Origin: DASXRA01 sp046734315
Lineage (GTDB): Bacteria; Actinomycetota; Actinomycetes; Mycobacteriales; Jatrophihabitantaceae
Direction of reading: 5' to 3'
Assembly (NCBI GenBank): GCA_046734315.1
Contig: JBKPQY010000026.1
Location: 1-38,131 of the forward strand
DNA: 38,131 nt
Positions 17,507 through 24,647 of this stretch are shown piece after piece. A program made the translations under genes and the position numbers. Positions within the stretch are counted from its first letter, which is position 1. Every line of letters begins with the position of its first letter. Under the pieces are notes generated by a model. That model was not told the DNA's origin, did no database searches, and worked only from the letters and a program-made list of their open reading frames with translations.

Positions 17507-17747
17507 TGGCACACACGCGCTGACCTGTCGGTTGTGATAAGCGATCCCGACGTGCGATGTCTGAGCGGTTCGGCTTGAGACCGGGGGTGTTAACCTGTCG
17601 GCGGTTGTTCGCAAGGTTTCCCAGGACGGCTGAGGCTTTGCCCGCGCATTTCGTCTTTCTCGACTCTGTGGTGAGACAGGCAATACGCACCGACCCGAGG
17701 CTTCGTGCCGTACGAGCCTCGTCCATCTCATCAAGGGAGTCAGCAAC
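17507..17747 (+). promoter_or_regulatory. Leader region of the cold-shock gene with a hairpin next to the ribosome site
   Basis: No gene is seen here. ACCTGTCGG followed by GTTGT occurs twice (17523 and 17593, 70 bases apart), possibly a regulatory or promoter element. Near the start codon a 10-bp stem with one bulged base (17696-17706 with 17712-17721, loop GCCGT) ends 11 bases before the ribosome site AAGGGAG (17733-17739). Long structured leaders control translation of many cold-shock genes. Confidence 0.5.
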
Positions 17748-17951
17748 ATGACCCAGGGCACCGTGAAGTGGTTCAACAGCGAGAAGGGCTTCGGCTTCAT
17801 TACACCTGATGGTGGCGGCGCCGACGTTTTCGTCCACTTCTCGGCCATCGCCGGCGCTGGTTACAAGAGCCTGGAGGACAACCAGCGGGTGGAGTTCGAC
17901 ACGACCCAGGGTCAGAAGGGCCCGCAGGCAGCGAACGTCCGCCCGATCTAA
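17748..17951 (+). CDS. CspA-family cold shock protein
   Basis: This 67-residue protein has one cold-shock domain, with RNP1 as KGFGFITPD and RNP2 as DVFVHFSAI. It starts MTQGTVKWFNSEKGFGFITP, the standard actinobacterial form. It binds single-stranded nucleic acid and acts as an RNA chaperone. AAGGGAG 8 bases before the ATG is a strong ribosome site. Its long untranslated leader contains a stable hairpin. It is monocistronic by spacing. Confidence 0.97.
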   Translation: MTQGTVKWFNSEKGFGFITPDGGGADVFVHFSAIAGAGYKSLEDNQRVEFDTTQGQKGPQAANVRPI

Positions 17952-17972
17952 GGCCGGCCACCGGCGTTACCG

Positions 17973-18003
17973 AGCCCCCGCGATGAACCCGGACCGCGGG
18001 GCT
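17973..18003 (+). terminator. Hairpin downstream of the cold-shock gene
   Basis: A 9-bp stem with one bulged C (17973-17982 with 17995-18003) lies 21 bases after the stop codon. There is no clear U-tract, so termination function is inferred from position. Confidence 0.5.
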
Positions 18004-18074
18004 TACCGCATCCGCGGCGGATCATCAGGACGCCGATCCCCCGATTTCTGGCTCATAGCACCGAGAGGTCGCCG

Positions 18075-18779
18075 ATGACCGGCACCGACACCGCCAGCAC
18101 GGCCGGCGCCACGTCGCGGCCGATGCTCTTCGACACCCGCCGCGCCCTGCACTACCCCAAGCCGGCGCTGCGAGGCTGGCTGCATCTGCTCTGGTTCGAG
18201 GCCTCGCTGGTGATCGGCACTCTGCTGCTAACCCACGCGCACGGCGCCAGGCAAGTCACTGCGGTCGCCATCTACACCGCGACCGTGACCGGGCTCTTCG
18301 GGACCAGCGCGCTGTATCACCGCGGCAACTGGGGTCCGCTCGCGAGCCGCTGGCTGCAGCGCATCGACCACGCGATGATCTTCCTGCTGATCGCCGGCAC
18401 CGGCACTGCCGCGTTCCTGCTCACCGCGCCCGACCGCTACGCGGCGCTCGGCCTGAGCGTGCTCTGGACACTCACCCTCGCGGCGATCGTGACGCATCTG
18501 GTGTGGACGACCGCGCCTGAGAAACTCGTCGGTGCGGTCTTCATCGGCCTGGGTTGGACCGCGGGCACGGCTGAGCCGGCGGTATGGGTCCGAGCCGGAA
18601 TCGCCCCCGCCCTGCTGCTGCTGGCCGGCGGCGTGCTCTACACCGCAGGCGCCTTGTCCTACCACCGCCGCTGGCCAGACCCGGCCCCCGCCGTCTTCGG
18701 CTACCACGAAGTCTTCCACGCCTATGTCTGCGCGGCCGCGGCGTGCCAATACATCGCCATCACCCTGCTCATCCGCTAG
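18075..18779 (+). CDS. Hemolysin III / PAQR-type membrane protein
   Basis: This 234-residue protein has about seven transmembrane helices. The CREST-superfamily residues are visible: GTSALYHRGNW (Ser and His), RIDHAMIFLLIAGT (Asp) and GYHEVFHAYVCAAAACQY (two His). Together these form the putative metal-dependent hydrolase site shared with hemolysin III and adiponectin-receptor proteins. The family name comes from a Bacillus cytolysin, but most members are not toxins, and membrane-lipid or ceramidase-like roles are suspected. Start ATG at 18075. Confidence 0.9.
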   Translation: MTGTDTASTAGATSRPMLFDTRRALHYPKPALRGWLHLLWFEASLVIGTLLLTHAHGARQVTAVAIYTATVTGLFGTSALYHRGNWGPLASRWLQRIDHAMIFLLIAGTGTAAFLLTAPDRYAALGLSVLWTLTLAAIVTHLVWTTAPEKLVGAVFIGLGWTAGTAEPAVWVRAGIAPALLLLAGGVLYTAGALSYHRRWPDPAPAVFGYHEVFHAYVCAAAACQYIAITLLIR

Positions 18780-18923
18780 ACCCTCAGTTCGCGACGAGCT
18801 GCCGTCACCGCGTGCGACCAGTTGGCCTTCGGCCAGCATCTCGCGGGAGCCGAGCGTGTCGGTGCCGGACTGTGGTCTGCGCCGCACGGCTATGGCCGCG
18901 GCGAATGGCGACCGAGGGGTCTC

Positions 18924-19396
18924 GTGGCTCGTTATGCAGTCGCACATCTCGACGAGATCGACGAACTAGCCGACGGGCGCTACCGATACCGGCCGGTCCG
19001 GCACCACCTCGGCATCACGTCCTTCGGTGCCACCGCCTGGACCGCCCATGCCGTGGGCGACGTGATCATCAACGAGCACGACGAAGACGACCCGAGCGCG
19101 GACCAGGAGCTTTTCCTCGTCCTCCGGGGCCACGCCGCGTTCGAGCTCGAAGGCGAGCGGGTGGACGCCCCCGCGGGGACTCTCATCTTTGCTCCTCCGT
19201 GCCTGAGGCGAAGGGCGTCCGGCGATTCTACAACCTGGCCTGGTGCGAGAGCCTCACCGGCCGGACGACCGACGCGCTCGCGCATCTCCGGCACGCGATC
19301 GACATGTCCGAGGAGTTTCGCGTGCACGCAAAGCTCGATTCGGACCTGGACGCGATCCGCGACCAACGAGCGTTCCGGCAACTGATCAGCCACTAG
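18924..19396 (+). pseudogene. Decayed cupin + TPR protein with an internal deletion
   Basis: A GTG start at 18924 begins VARYAVAHLDEIDELADGRY and goes through a cupin half (RPVRHHLGITSFGATAWTAH; FELEGERVDAPAGTLIFAPP) until about 19200. Homology then resumes in another frame with FYNLAWCESLTGRTTDALAH, LRHAIDMSEEFRVHAKLDSD and DLDAIRDQRAFRQLISH, a TPR-like tail ending at 19396. From memory of the actinobacterial family, intact members have a central stretch of roughly 55-65 residues between these parts, so an out-of-frame deletion is inferred near 19200-19225. It is probably non-functional. Confidence 0.7.
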
Positions 19397-19417
19397 CTGG
19401 CCCGCGGGCATCCCAGA

Positions 19418-19432
19418 CGCCGACAATCGGCG
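19418..19432. terminator. Short hairpin between convergent genes
   Basis: CGCCGA-CAA-TCGGCG is a perfect 6-bp stem with a 3-nt loop in the 55-bp gap between two convergent genes. It could terminate either side; there is no U-tract. Confidence 0.35.
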
Positions 19433-19451
19433 CACCACGAAACTCGGCCGT

Positions 19452-19955
19452 TCAGTGGACGTCGCCGAAGGTGCTGGTCATCGTCCCGGTGTAGGTGCAG
19501 CCGTCCTCGTTCTGTTTGTCTTGCCAGTTCTTGAAGTTCGTGAACTGCTGCTCGTTCACCGAACGGTTGAACGGCACCGACACCGTCTGCCCGTAATCGA
19601 CCTTGACGTTATTCTTGGTCACCGCGATCGGCCGGTGACCCAGTTGCGGCCACGTCATGGTCACCGCGACCGTGATGCCGATGTTGCCGGTGTTTCTTAC
19701 ATCGGCGTGGCCGACCAGGTCGGCTGCGTGGGCCTGGCTGGGGTCGGACACGCTCGAGTGGGAACAGGTGCCCCTGACCCTGCCGTAGGGCAACGCGCCA
19801 CTCGGCATCGCAGCAGTGATGTTGTTGCCGAGCGGCACGCCGCTGCGCTTGGTCCGGTGGTCACCCGTCGCCGCGGCCCAGAGCAGGGCAGCAACGAATG
19901 CCACCCCGAGGATGACGAGGAATGTGCGAAATGGGTGGCGGGCCTCAGCTGCCAT
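19452..19955 (-). CDS. Membrane-anchored exported protein of unknown function
   Basis: This 167-residue protein has a short basic N terminus (MAAEARHPFRTFL), one transmembrane helix (about residues 10-30) and an extracytoplasmic domain. The domain's text, such as VRNTGNIGITVAVTMTWPQL and VDYGQTVSVPFNRSV, suggests a beta-sandwich with two Cys (CSHSS and DGCTYTG) that could pair. The ATG at 19955 is favoured by AGGAGG 7-12 bases upstream. I do not recognise the family. It is convergent with the decayed cupin-TPR gene. Confidence 0.7.
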   Translation of the reverse strand: MAAEARHPFRTFLVILGVAFVAALLWAAATGDHRTKRSGVPLGNNITAAMPSGALPYGRVRGTCSHSSVSDPSQAHAADLVGHADVRNTGNIGITVAVTMTWPQLGHRPIAVTKNNVKVDYGQTVSVPFNRSVNEQQFTNFKNWQDKQNEDGCTYTGTMTSTFGDVH

Positions 19956-20227
19956 GGAGGTCCCTCCTGTTCGCGCCGAGCGTAAGGCGTGGCGCAAGCC
20001 CGACGTCCAGGATCGAAGGTCCCCCGGCCACCACCGAGAACTGATCGACTTGGTGAGAGTCGGTTATCGGCGGGCGCAGGCAGCGCGGTAGACCGCTGGG
20101 GCATCTCCGCCGGCGGCTACCGGTGCGACGGACGGCCGCGCATCCGCCGGCTGATGCGCACCGGCCGGCTGTTCGGATTAGAGATCCGGTCGAGGTTGCT
20201 TCGCGCTCACGTCGTGCGAGCGGGTTG

Positions 20228-20392
20228 TCAGCCGTCGTCGGCCTCGGCGAGCCTCCAGGCGAGGGCCACCACCTGCGGCCACGTCACCTCCCTACCGGCC
20301 AGCTCGGCTTCCGCTTCGACGATGTAAGGCTCAGGAGGCTGCCGTAGATCCGGATATTCGACGCCTTGGTCGGTATAGATCGGCCTACTCAT
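20228..20392 (-). CDS. Small 54-residue protein of unknown function
   Basis: A clean short frame starts at an ATG at 20392 with AGGGAG 10 bases upstream and stops at 20228. The translation begins MSRPIYTDQGVEYPDLRQPP and ends WPQVVALAWRLAEADDG. It is acidic, has strongly GC-biased third positions, and contains no membrane segment. The residue composition looks like a real soluble protein rather than a shadow frame. Nothing competes on the other strand. Function unknown. Confidence 0.6.
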   Translation of the reverse strand: MSRPIYTDQGVEYPDLRQPPEPYIVEAEAELAGREVTWPQVVALAWRLAEADDG

Positions 20393-20704
20393 TGCAACTC
20401 ATCTCCCTGCAAGCACTTCGACCCGCCCTAGACCCCGGCCACCTTCGGAGGTGTCCAAGCGAAATGTCGCGCATCTGTTCTCCGCTCGGACGGGGGCTCG
20501 GGTGAGCAGCGTGGCGCACGCTTGGCTGAGCGCGCTCTCCAACGACACTCACACTGCCAGCAAGAAGGATAGGCAGGCAACGAGAGGAGTCAGGCGCGGT
20601 TCCCGGGCACCGTCGGCACGAATTGGCAGTCACTGGCGTTGGTGCGCACGAGTTTGGCGCCCACCAGCGGCCCTGATCAATCGATTGCCGGGCAAGGCCA
20701 GTGC
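20393..20704. other. Intergenic stretch without recognisable content
   Basis: Both strands were read for genes, tRNA-like folds and palindromes. The long minus-strand frame here is arginine- and proline-rich and has no ribosome site. I see nothing that can be supported. Confidence 0.5.
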
Positions 20705-21037
20705 TCAGGCCGCGAGTCGCACCTGCGCGTCGGCGGCGTAACGCAGCGGGAACCCGAACTCGGTGACGCCGATCGCCACGGCTGCCTGGCTGACTTTGAC
20801 CTCGCGGACATGCAGCGACCAGTCGTATTGCTGGACGACGTCGCCTGGACGTAGCTCTCGGGCCATCACCAGCCGACCTTGGCCGGCCGCGGGGTGATAA
20901 CCGAGCCGGCAAGACCGGCGGTCAGACACCGGCGCAGCCGAACCCTCGGCCAGTGCGGGGCGTCGGCATTCTGGAGTCTGGACGGCTCGGCGCCGGAGCG
21001 CGGGCCGCAGCGCCGGGGTGCAGGTCCTGTTGGACAT
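20705..21037 (-). CDS. Small protein with an SH3-like C-terminal half, function unknown
   Basis: An ATG at 21037 preceded by AAGGAGG (9 bases) gives a 110-residue protein. The N-terminal half is basic and low in hydrophobic residues. The C-terminal half, ELRPGDVVQQYDWSLHVREV followed by VAIGVTEFGFPLRYAADAQVRLA, looks like a small beta barrel. Two Cys in the N-terminal half are far apart, so no zinc motif. A longer frame to 21586 runs through a region with repeats and lacks a start signal. I do not recognise the family. Confidence 0.6.
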   Translation of the reverse strand: MSNRTCTPALRPALRRRAVQTPECRRPALAEGSAAPVSDRRSCRLGYHPAAGQGRLVMARELRPGDVVQQYDWSLHVREVKVSQAAVAIGVTEFGFPLRYAADAQVRLAA

Positions 21038-21137
21038 GTGCCCGTCCTCCTTCTCGGTTGTCGCCGCAGTGCCAAACCTCATAATCGACGGCCCCAGGGG
21101 CCTCGCGCATCGCCCCGGGGATTGATTCCCACTCCAC

Positions 21138-21179
21138 CCAAAGATGTAGGGCGATAGGCCAAAGATGGCGGGCGATAGG
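21138..21179. repeat. Two-copy 21-bp tandem repeat
   Basis: CCAAAGATG-nn-GGGCGATAGG occurs at 21138-21158 and again directly at 21159-21179, with only the two central bases changed (TA versus GC). It lies between the divergent genes starting at 21037 and 21269 and so could hold tandem protein-binding sites two helical turns apart. Confidence 0.7.
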
Positions 21180-21268
21180 TTGCAGCGCCACCCACAAACA
21201 GGCAAGGAAGCGTGGCCGCCTAGCTGACTGTTTACTGATCTAGGCGAAGGGACGCCGAGAACTGTCTG

Positions 21269-21874
21269 GTGGCGATGAGCATGAGCGGCGTGCAGATCAG
21301 CGAGGAACAGATCGCGGCAATGTCCGCCCACGAACGCCGCGACTTGCTGATGCGCCTGGCCCGGGCGAGTTCGACGATCGTGCCACAGGCACGTCGGATC
21401 CGGCGCCGTCGCCTCGCCCTCACGCTCGCCGCGGTGCTCGTCCTGCCGCCGTGGATCGCCTACCTCGCGCTGAGCCTGCCCGACCATTACGTAGCGCGAA
21501 ACTGGGCCGCGGCATGGGTGGGCTTTGACGTGTTGCTGCTCGTGATGTTCGCACTCACCGCGATCCTTGGCCTCTTGCGCCGCCAACTATTGGTGCTGTC
21601 CGCATTCGGCACCGGCGTGCTGCTCGTCTGCGACGCGTGGTTCGACGTAGTGACGGCGGCCCCGAGCGACCGCTGGTTTTCGGCGGCCACCGCGCTGTTT
21701 GTCGAGTTGCCGGTTGCCGCACTGCTGATTGGCAGCGCCCTTCGGCTGACCAAAGCGTCCGCCATGCGGCTGTGGTTGCTCGAGCCGGGCCAACCGCTGT
21801 GGACGGTCCCGCTGTCCATCGGCGACCTGTTCGCCGAACATCCTCCCCCGCCACCTCGGCCCGGAGCCACCTGA
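21269..21874 (+). CDS. Membrane protein with four predicted helices, unknown function
   Basis: This protein of about 201 residues has a soluble N-terminal helix (SEEQIAAMSAHERRDLLMRL), a basic patch RRIRRRR, then four hydrophobic helices (about 48-70, 82-105, 110-130 and 140-162). It ends in a proline-rich tail. The start is uncertain: GTG at 21269, or ATG at 21275 or 21281, none with a strong ribosome site. No named motif is visible. It resembles the small multi-helix membrane proteins common in actinomycetes. Confidence 0.65.
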   Translation: MAMSMSGVQISEEQIAAMSAHERRDLLMRLARASSTIVPQARRIRRRRLALTLAAVLVLPPWIAYLALSLPDHYVARNWAAAWVGFDVLLLVMFALTAILGLLRRQLLVLSAFGTGVLLVCDAWFDVVTAAPSDRWFSAATALFVELPVAALLIGSALRLTKASAMRLWLLEPGQPLWTVPLSIGDLFAEHPPPPPRPGAT

Positions 21875-21892
21875 CAGACCGCGCTCAGGTAC

Positions 21893-21920
21893 GAGCCTCC
21901 GCGACGTTCGCGGCCGGCTC
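21893..21920. terminator. Hairpin between convergent genes
   Basis: An 11-bp interrupted stem (GAGCC/GGCTC outer, CCGCGA/TCGCGG inner, loop CGT) lies in the 87-bp gap between two convergent genes. It is probably a bidirectional terminator; no U-tract on either strand. Confidence 0.45.
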
Positions 21921-21961
21921 GGACCGAGATCACAAGCGGGCGGTGCCAATGGCTCAGGGCT

Positions 21962-22579
21962 TCAGAGCAGGTCGCGGAGCCGGGCCACGAGGGCGTCTTT
22001 GACGGCTTTGGTGACGGCGGCGTTGATCTGCTGGCTGAGTTCGTCTGGGTCGTTGAGGTTGGCGAGCAGCGAGCGCAGGTCGAGTTCGTTGATGGTGCGC
22101 CGCAGGACATCATCGGTCTTCAGTGCGGCGTTGATCAGCGAGTCGGGCAACGCGCGGATCGCCGCCTTGACGAAGCCGTTCAGGTTTGCACTGTCGAGTG
22201 CCTCGTCGGTGAGCGTGGACGCGGGCGGCAGTCTGCCCTCGGCCTTCAGGCGGTCCACTGCTTCGAGCAAGCCCGCCCGCAGCGCGTCGACCTGGGCGTC
22301 GGTGGGCGTGCGTGACTGCGCCAAGTCGAGTGCGAGGGCTTCGCGCGTCACGTGAAGGCGGCAGGCGGCGCCGTCGAGCCCGAGCAGCACGAGCTGTTCG
22401 GTGAGTCCTTCGATACCGGTCGATACCGACGTGACCGCTCGATGAGCACACGGCGAGGCGGACCGGGCTGGGGTGAAGTCGCCGCCGCCGTTGGCGATCT
22501 GCACGCCGAGCACACCGCTCACGAGGGCTGCGGCGACAACGGGAAGCGCCACAGCTCGCAGCTTCGCTGCGGACGTCAT
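21962..22579 (-). CDS. Exported helical protein, coupled to an MFS transporter
   Basis: This 205-residue protein has an N-terminal signal or anchor (KLRAVALPVVAAALVSGVLG). The rest is a charged, mostly helical extracytoplasmic domain with two Cys (SPCAHRA and GAACRLHV). The C-terminal region is dominated by leucine and aspartate, for example LINAALKTDDVLRRTINELD. Its ATG overlaps the stop of the MFS gene (ATGA), so the two are translated together and may work as a pair. Domain family not recognised. Confidence 0.7.
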   Translation of the reverse strand: MTSAAKLRAVALPVVAAALVSGVLGVQIANGGGDFTPARSASPCAHRAVTSVSTGIEGLTEQLVLLGLDGAACRLHVTREALALDLAQSRTPTDAQVDALRAGLLEAVDRLKAEGRLPPASTLTDEALDSANLNGFVKAAIRALPDSLINAALKTDDVLRRTINELDLRSLLANLNDPDELSQQINAAVTKAVKDALVARLRDLL

Positions 22580-24015
22580 GTCGTCACCCGCCGGCGCGGC
22601 GGGAGCATCGGCACCAGCGCCATCAGCGCGAGCCCGGCCGCGATCAGGAACGAGTCGTGGAAAGCCTGCGTGGCGGCGCGCTCGAGCTGGGCGTTGAGGT
22701 TGCGTTCGAGTTGCTCGGCTGCGGGACGTTCCGCCGGCGCTAGCTCAAGCCGCGCGAACGCGGGGTGCAGGTCGGGAACCCGGCCGTGTTCCTTCGTCAG
22801 CTGATCGCTCAAGCCCCGGGCGAGCGCGATCTTGGCGTCGGCCGGTAGCGGCGCATCGAGCACGAGCGCCGTAATGGCTTCCTGCGCCGGTACTTGGGCG
22901 TTGCGCAGGTCTGCGGTGAACACAGGGGTCAGGATCGCCAGCCCGAGCACGACTCCGGCATGTCGAGCACTGATCGTCCATCCGGCATGCATCACTCGCG
23001 GCGATCTATCGCGCAGGGCGTCGACGGTCAGGCGGTCCAGGCTCAGCCCGAGTCCGAGCCCGATCAGTGCCTGCGGTGCGATCGTCCAGGCGAGATGCGC
23101 CGACGGCGGTATGGCCAGCGCGGCCAGCCCACCGGCGACGAGCAAGCAGCCAGCTGCGATCTCCGCACGCGGCGCCGCCCGGGCCCGCCGGGCCAGTGGT
23201 GTCGCCACGAACGCCGCGACCGGCACAACCGAGACGGCCAGCGCGGCGATCGCCGGCGACCGGCGCCAGCCCTCGACGAGAAGCAGGACGAGAAGGAACA
23301 GCGCGGCGGTCAGCGCCGCCGACAAGAGAACCAGCGAAACGTTCGGTGCCACGGCCGGGCGCTGCATTTCAGCGCGCTGGACCGCTCGGCGGCGAGCTGC
23401 TCCGCCGCGAGCTGCTCCGCGGTCAGCTGCTCCGCGGTCAGCTGCTCCGCCGCGAACTGTGAGCGCGGCCGGGACGGCGAGCACCGCGACCGGCACCTGG
23501 ACGACAAAGATGGCCTGCCAGGAGATGGTCTCGGTGAGCAGTCCGCCGGCAACGGGCCCGACCGCCGTCCCGATCACCCCGGCCGCGATCCAGGTGGCAA
23601 TCCCGCGCCGCTCGCCGATCGTCGCGACCAGCAACTCCAGACAGCCGACCAGCGCAAACGCGCCGCCGAGCGCCTGCACGCAGCGGGCCGCGATCAGCTC
23701 GGGCATCGACCCGGCCAACGCACAGGCCGCCGACGCCCCGGCGAACACCGCGATGCCCGCCGCACACAGGGGCACCGGATCCCGGTGCCCGCAGACCCAT
23801 GCAGCAGGCACAACCACGAGCGCGAGCACGAGGTTGAACGCGATCAGCACCCACGCTACCTGCGGCACGGTTCCGCCGAGACGCCGCAGGATCTCAGGCA
23901 GAGCCAGCGTCACGATCGCCGAGTCGGCGAGCACAAACCCCACGGTCAGCGCGAGCAAAGGCACTGCCACGCGACGCACACGGACATCTTCACTGCGCAG
24001 GTCGCGGGTGTCCAT
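22576..24015 (-). CDS. MFS transporter, DHA2 (14-helix drug/H+ antiporter) type
   Basis: This transporter of about 479 residues has at least twelve hydrophobic helices. The N-terminal half shows VLADSAIVTLALPEIL (motif D1 type) and VIGTAVGPVAGGLLTETISW, the antiporter motif C of DHA drug exporters. A central cytoplasmic loop carries an unusual alanine/arginine/glycine repeat. It would export a small molecule with proton counterflow; the substrate cannot be told. The ATG at 24015 is used; a GTG at 24024 is equally possible. Its stop overlaps the downstream exported protein. Confidence 0.88.
   Translation of the reverse strand: MDTRDLRSEDVRVRRVAVPLLALTVGFVLADSAIVTLALPEILRRLGGTVPQVAWVLIAFNLVLALVVVPAAWVCGHRDPVPLCAAGIAVFAGASAACALAGSMPELIAARCVQALGGAFALVGCLELLVATIGERRGIATWIAAGVIGTAVGPVAGGLLTETISWQAIFVVQVPVAVLAVPAALTVRGGAADRGAADRGAARGGAARRRAVQRAEMQRPAVAPNVSLVLLSAALTAALFLLVLLLVEGWRRSPAIAALAVSVVPVAAFVATPLARRARAAPRAEIAAGCLLVAGGLAALAIPPSAHLAWTIAPQALIGLGLGLSLDRLTVDALRDRSPRVMHAGWTISARHAGVVLGLAILTPVFTADLRNAQVPAQEAITALVLDAPLPADAKIALARGLSDQLTKEHGRVPDLHPAFARLELAPAERPAAEQLERNLNAQLERAATQAFHDSFLIAAGLALMALVPMLPPRRRVTT
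23394..23453. repeat. 15-bp tandem repeat, four copies, inside the MFS gene
   Basis: Units of the form (G/C)AGCTGCTCCGC(C/G)G(C/T) repeat four times in frame at 23394, 23409, 23424 and 23439. On the minus strand they encode repeats of Ala-Ala-Asp-Arg-Gly or near variants in the central loop of the transporter. The length is prone to slippage by whole codons. Confidence 0.75.
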
Positions 24016-24116
24016 CGATCTCACTCAACCGCCGGCCTGGGTCCTTGAACAGTCGTCGACGCTCGACGTAGAGGTGCGGTGGCGCACGCTAGCCCCAGTC
24101 GGACCTGGCGTTGAAC

Positions 24117-24482
24117 CCGCTGCCGGGCACCGCCCAGTGCGCAAATCCAGGCCGATCAGACCCCTGCAGTCCGACAAACACGGCAGGCCCAGACGGTAGA
24201 CGCTCAATGGTGGGCCAAGTCGCTCGGCGCTACGCGGGTCAACCTGGACCAGAACTGGCAGCCAGGCACCGCGCCGTCCCGGCTGAACGCGAACAACATG
24301 CGAGTGGTGCTCGTCATGCAAGCGACCGTGCAGAAGAACTGGCCCGCCGTCGCCGACGATCTCGTCCAGGCCGGCACAGTTGACACCGCGGTCATCACCG
24401 ACCCGGCGTTTGATGCGAACCCACACCAGCTGAATCACTGGAGGGCCGGCTGCCGCCGTCGGGCGCGGACGCGCTCGGCTGA
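24117..24482 (+). pseudogene. Decayed gene of unknown family
   Basis: An open frame after a stop at 24114-24116 has protein-like text: QTVDAQWWAKSLGATRVNLD, then NNMRVVLVMQATVQKNWPAV and DDLVQAGTVDTAVITDPAFD. There is no ATG or GTG before residue position 24298, so the N terminus appears lost. After NPHQLNHW the frame turns arginine-rich, while a neighbouring frame gives LEGRLPPSGADALG and a stop at 24482, so a one-base shift near 24440 is likely. I do not recognise the family. The minus-strand frame over the same bases is less protein-like. Confidence 0.45.
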
Positions 24483-24607
24483 TGCTGTGCGGCGGTCCAC
24501 TCAACGTCAGACGCTCACGCTACGAGGCCGTCTGCTTTGGACATACTGAGGCAGAGAAGTGCAACCGTTCCGGGACGCGAGCTCGCGAAACGCGCGATGC
24601 GATCGAT

Positions 24608-24619
24608 GTCGAAATTTCG
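24608..24619. promoter_or_regulatory. GTCGAAATTTCG element upstream of the GH13 gene
   Basis: An AT-cored palindrome (CGAAATTTCG) in GC-rich DNA, 28 bases before the GH13 start codon. The same 12 bases recur inside a 16-bp palindrome at 29731-29746. It may be an operator. Confidence 0.35.
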
Positions 24620-24647
24620 GTTCGGCTGACCGTTCCAGGAGACGCGG

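Noticed and set aside
20437..20520. tRNA-Ser-like beginning GGAGGTGTCC
   Set aside because: The following bases do not form D, anticodon and T arms, so this is not a tRNA.
20705..21586. Extension of the 110-residue minus-strand protein to 293 residues
   Set aside because: The extension crosses the 21-bp repeat and the opposing gene, and lacks a ribosome site; the ATG at 21037 has AAGGAGG.
22832..24199. 455-residue plus-strand frame over the MFS gene
   Set aside because: Ala/Ser/Arg/Thr-rich composition without domains; the MFS transporter on the other strand is clear.
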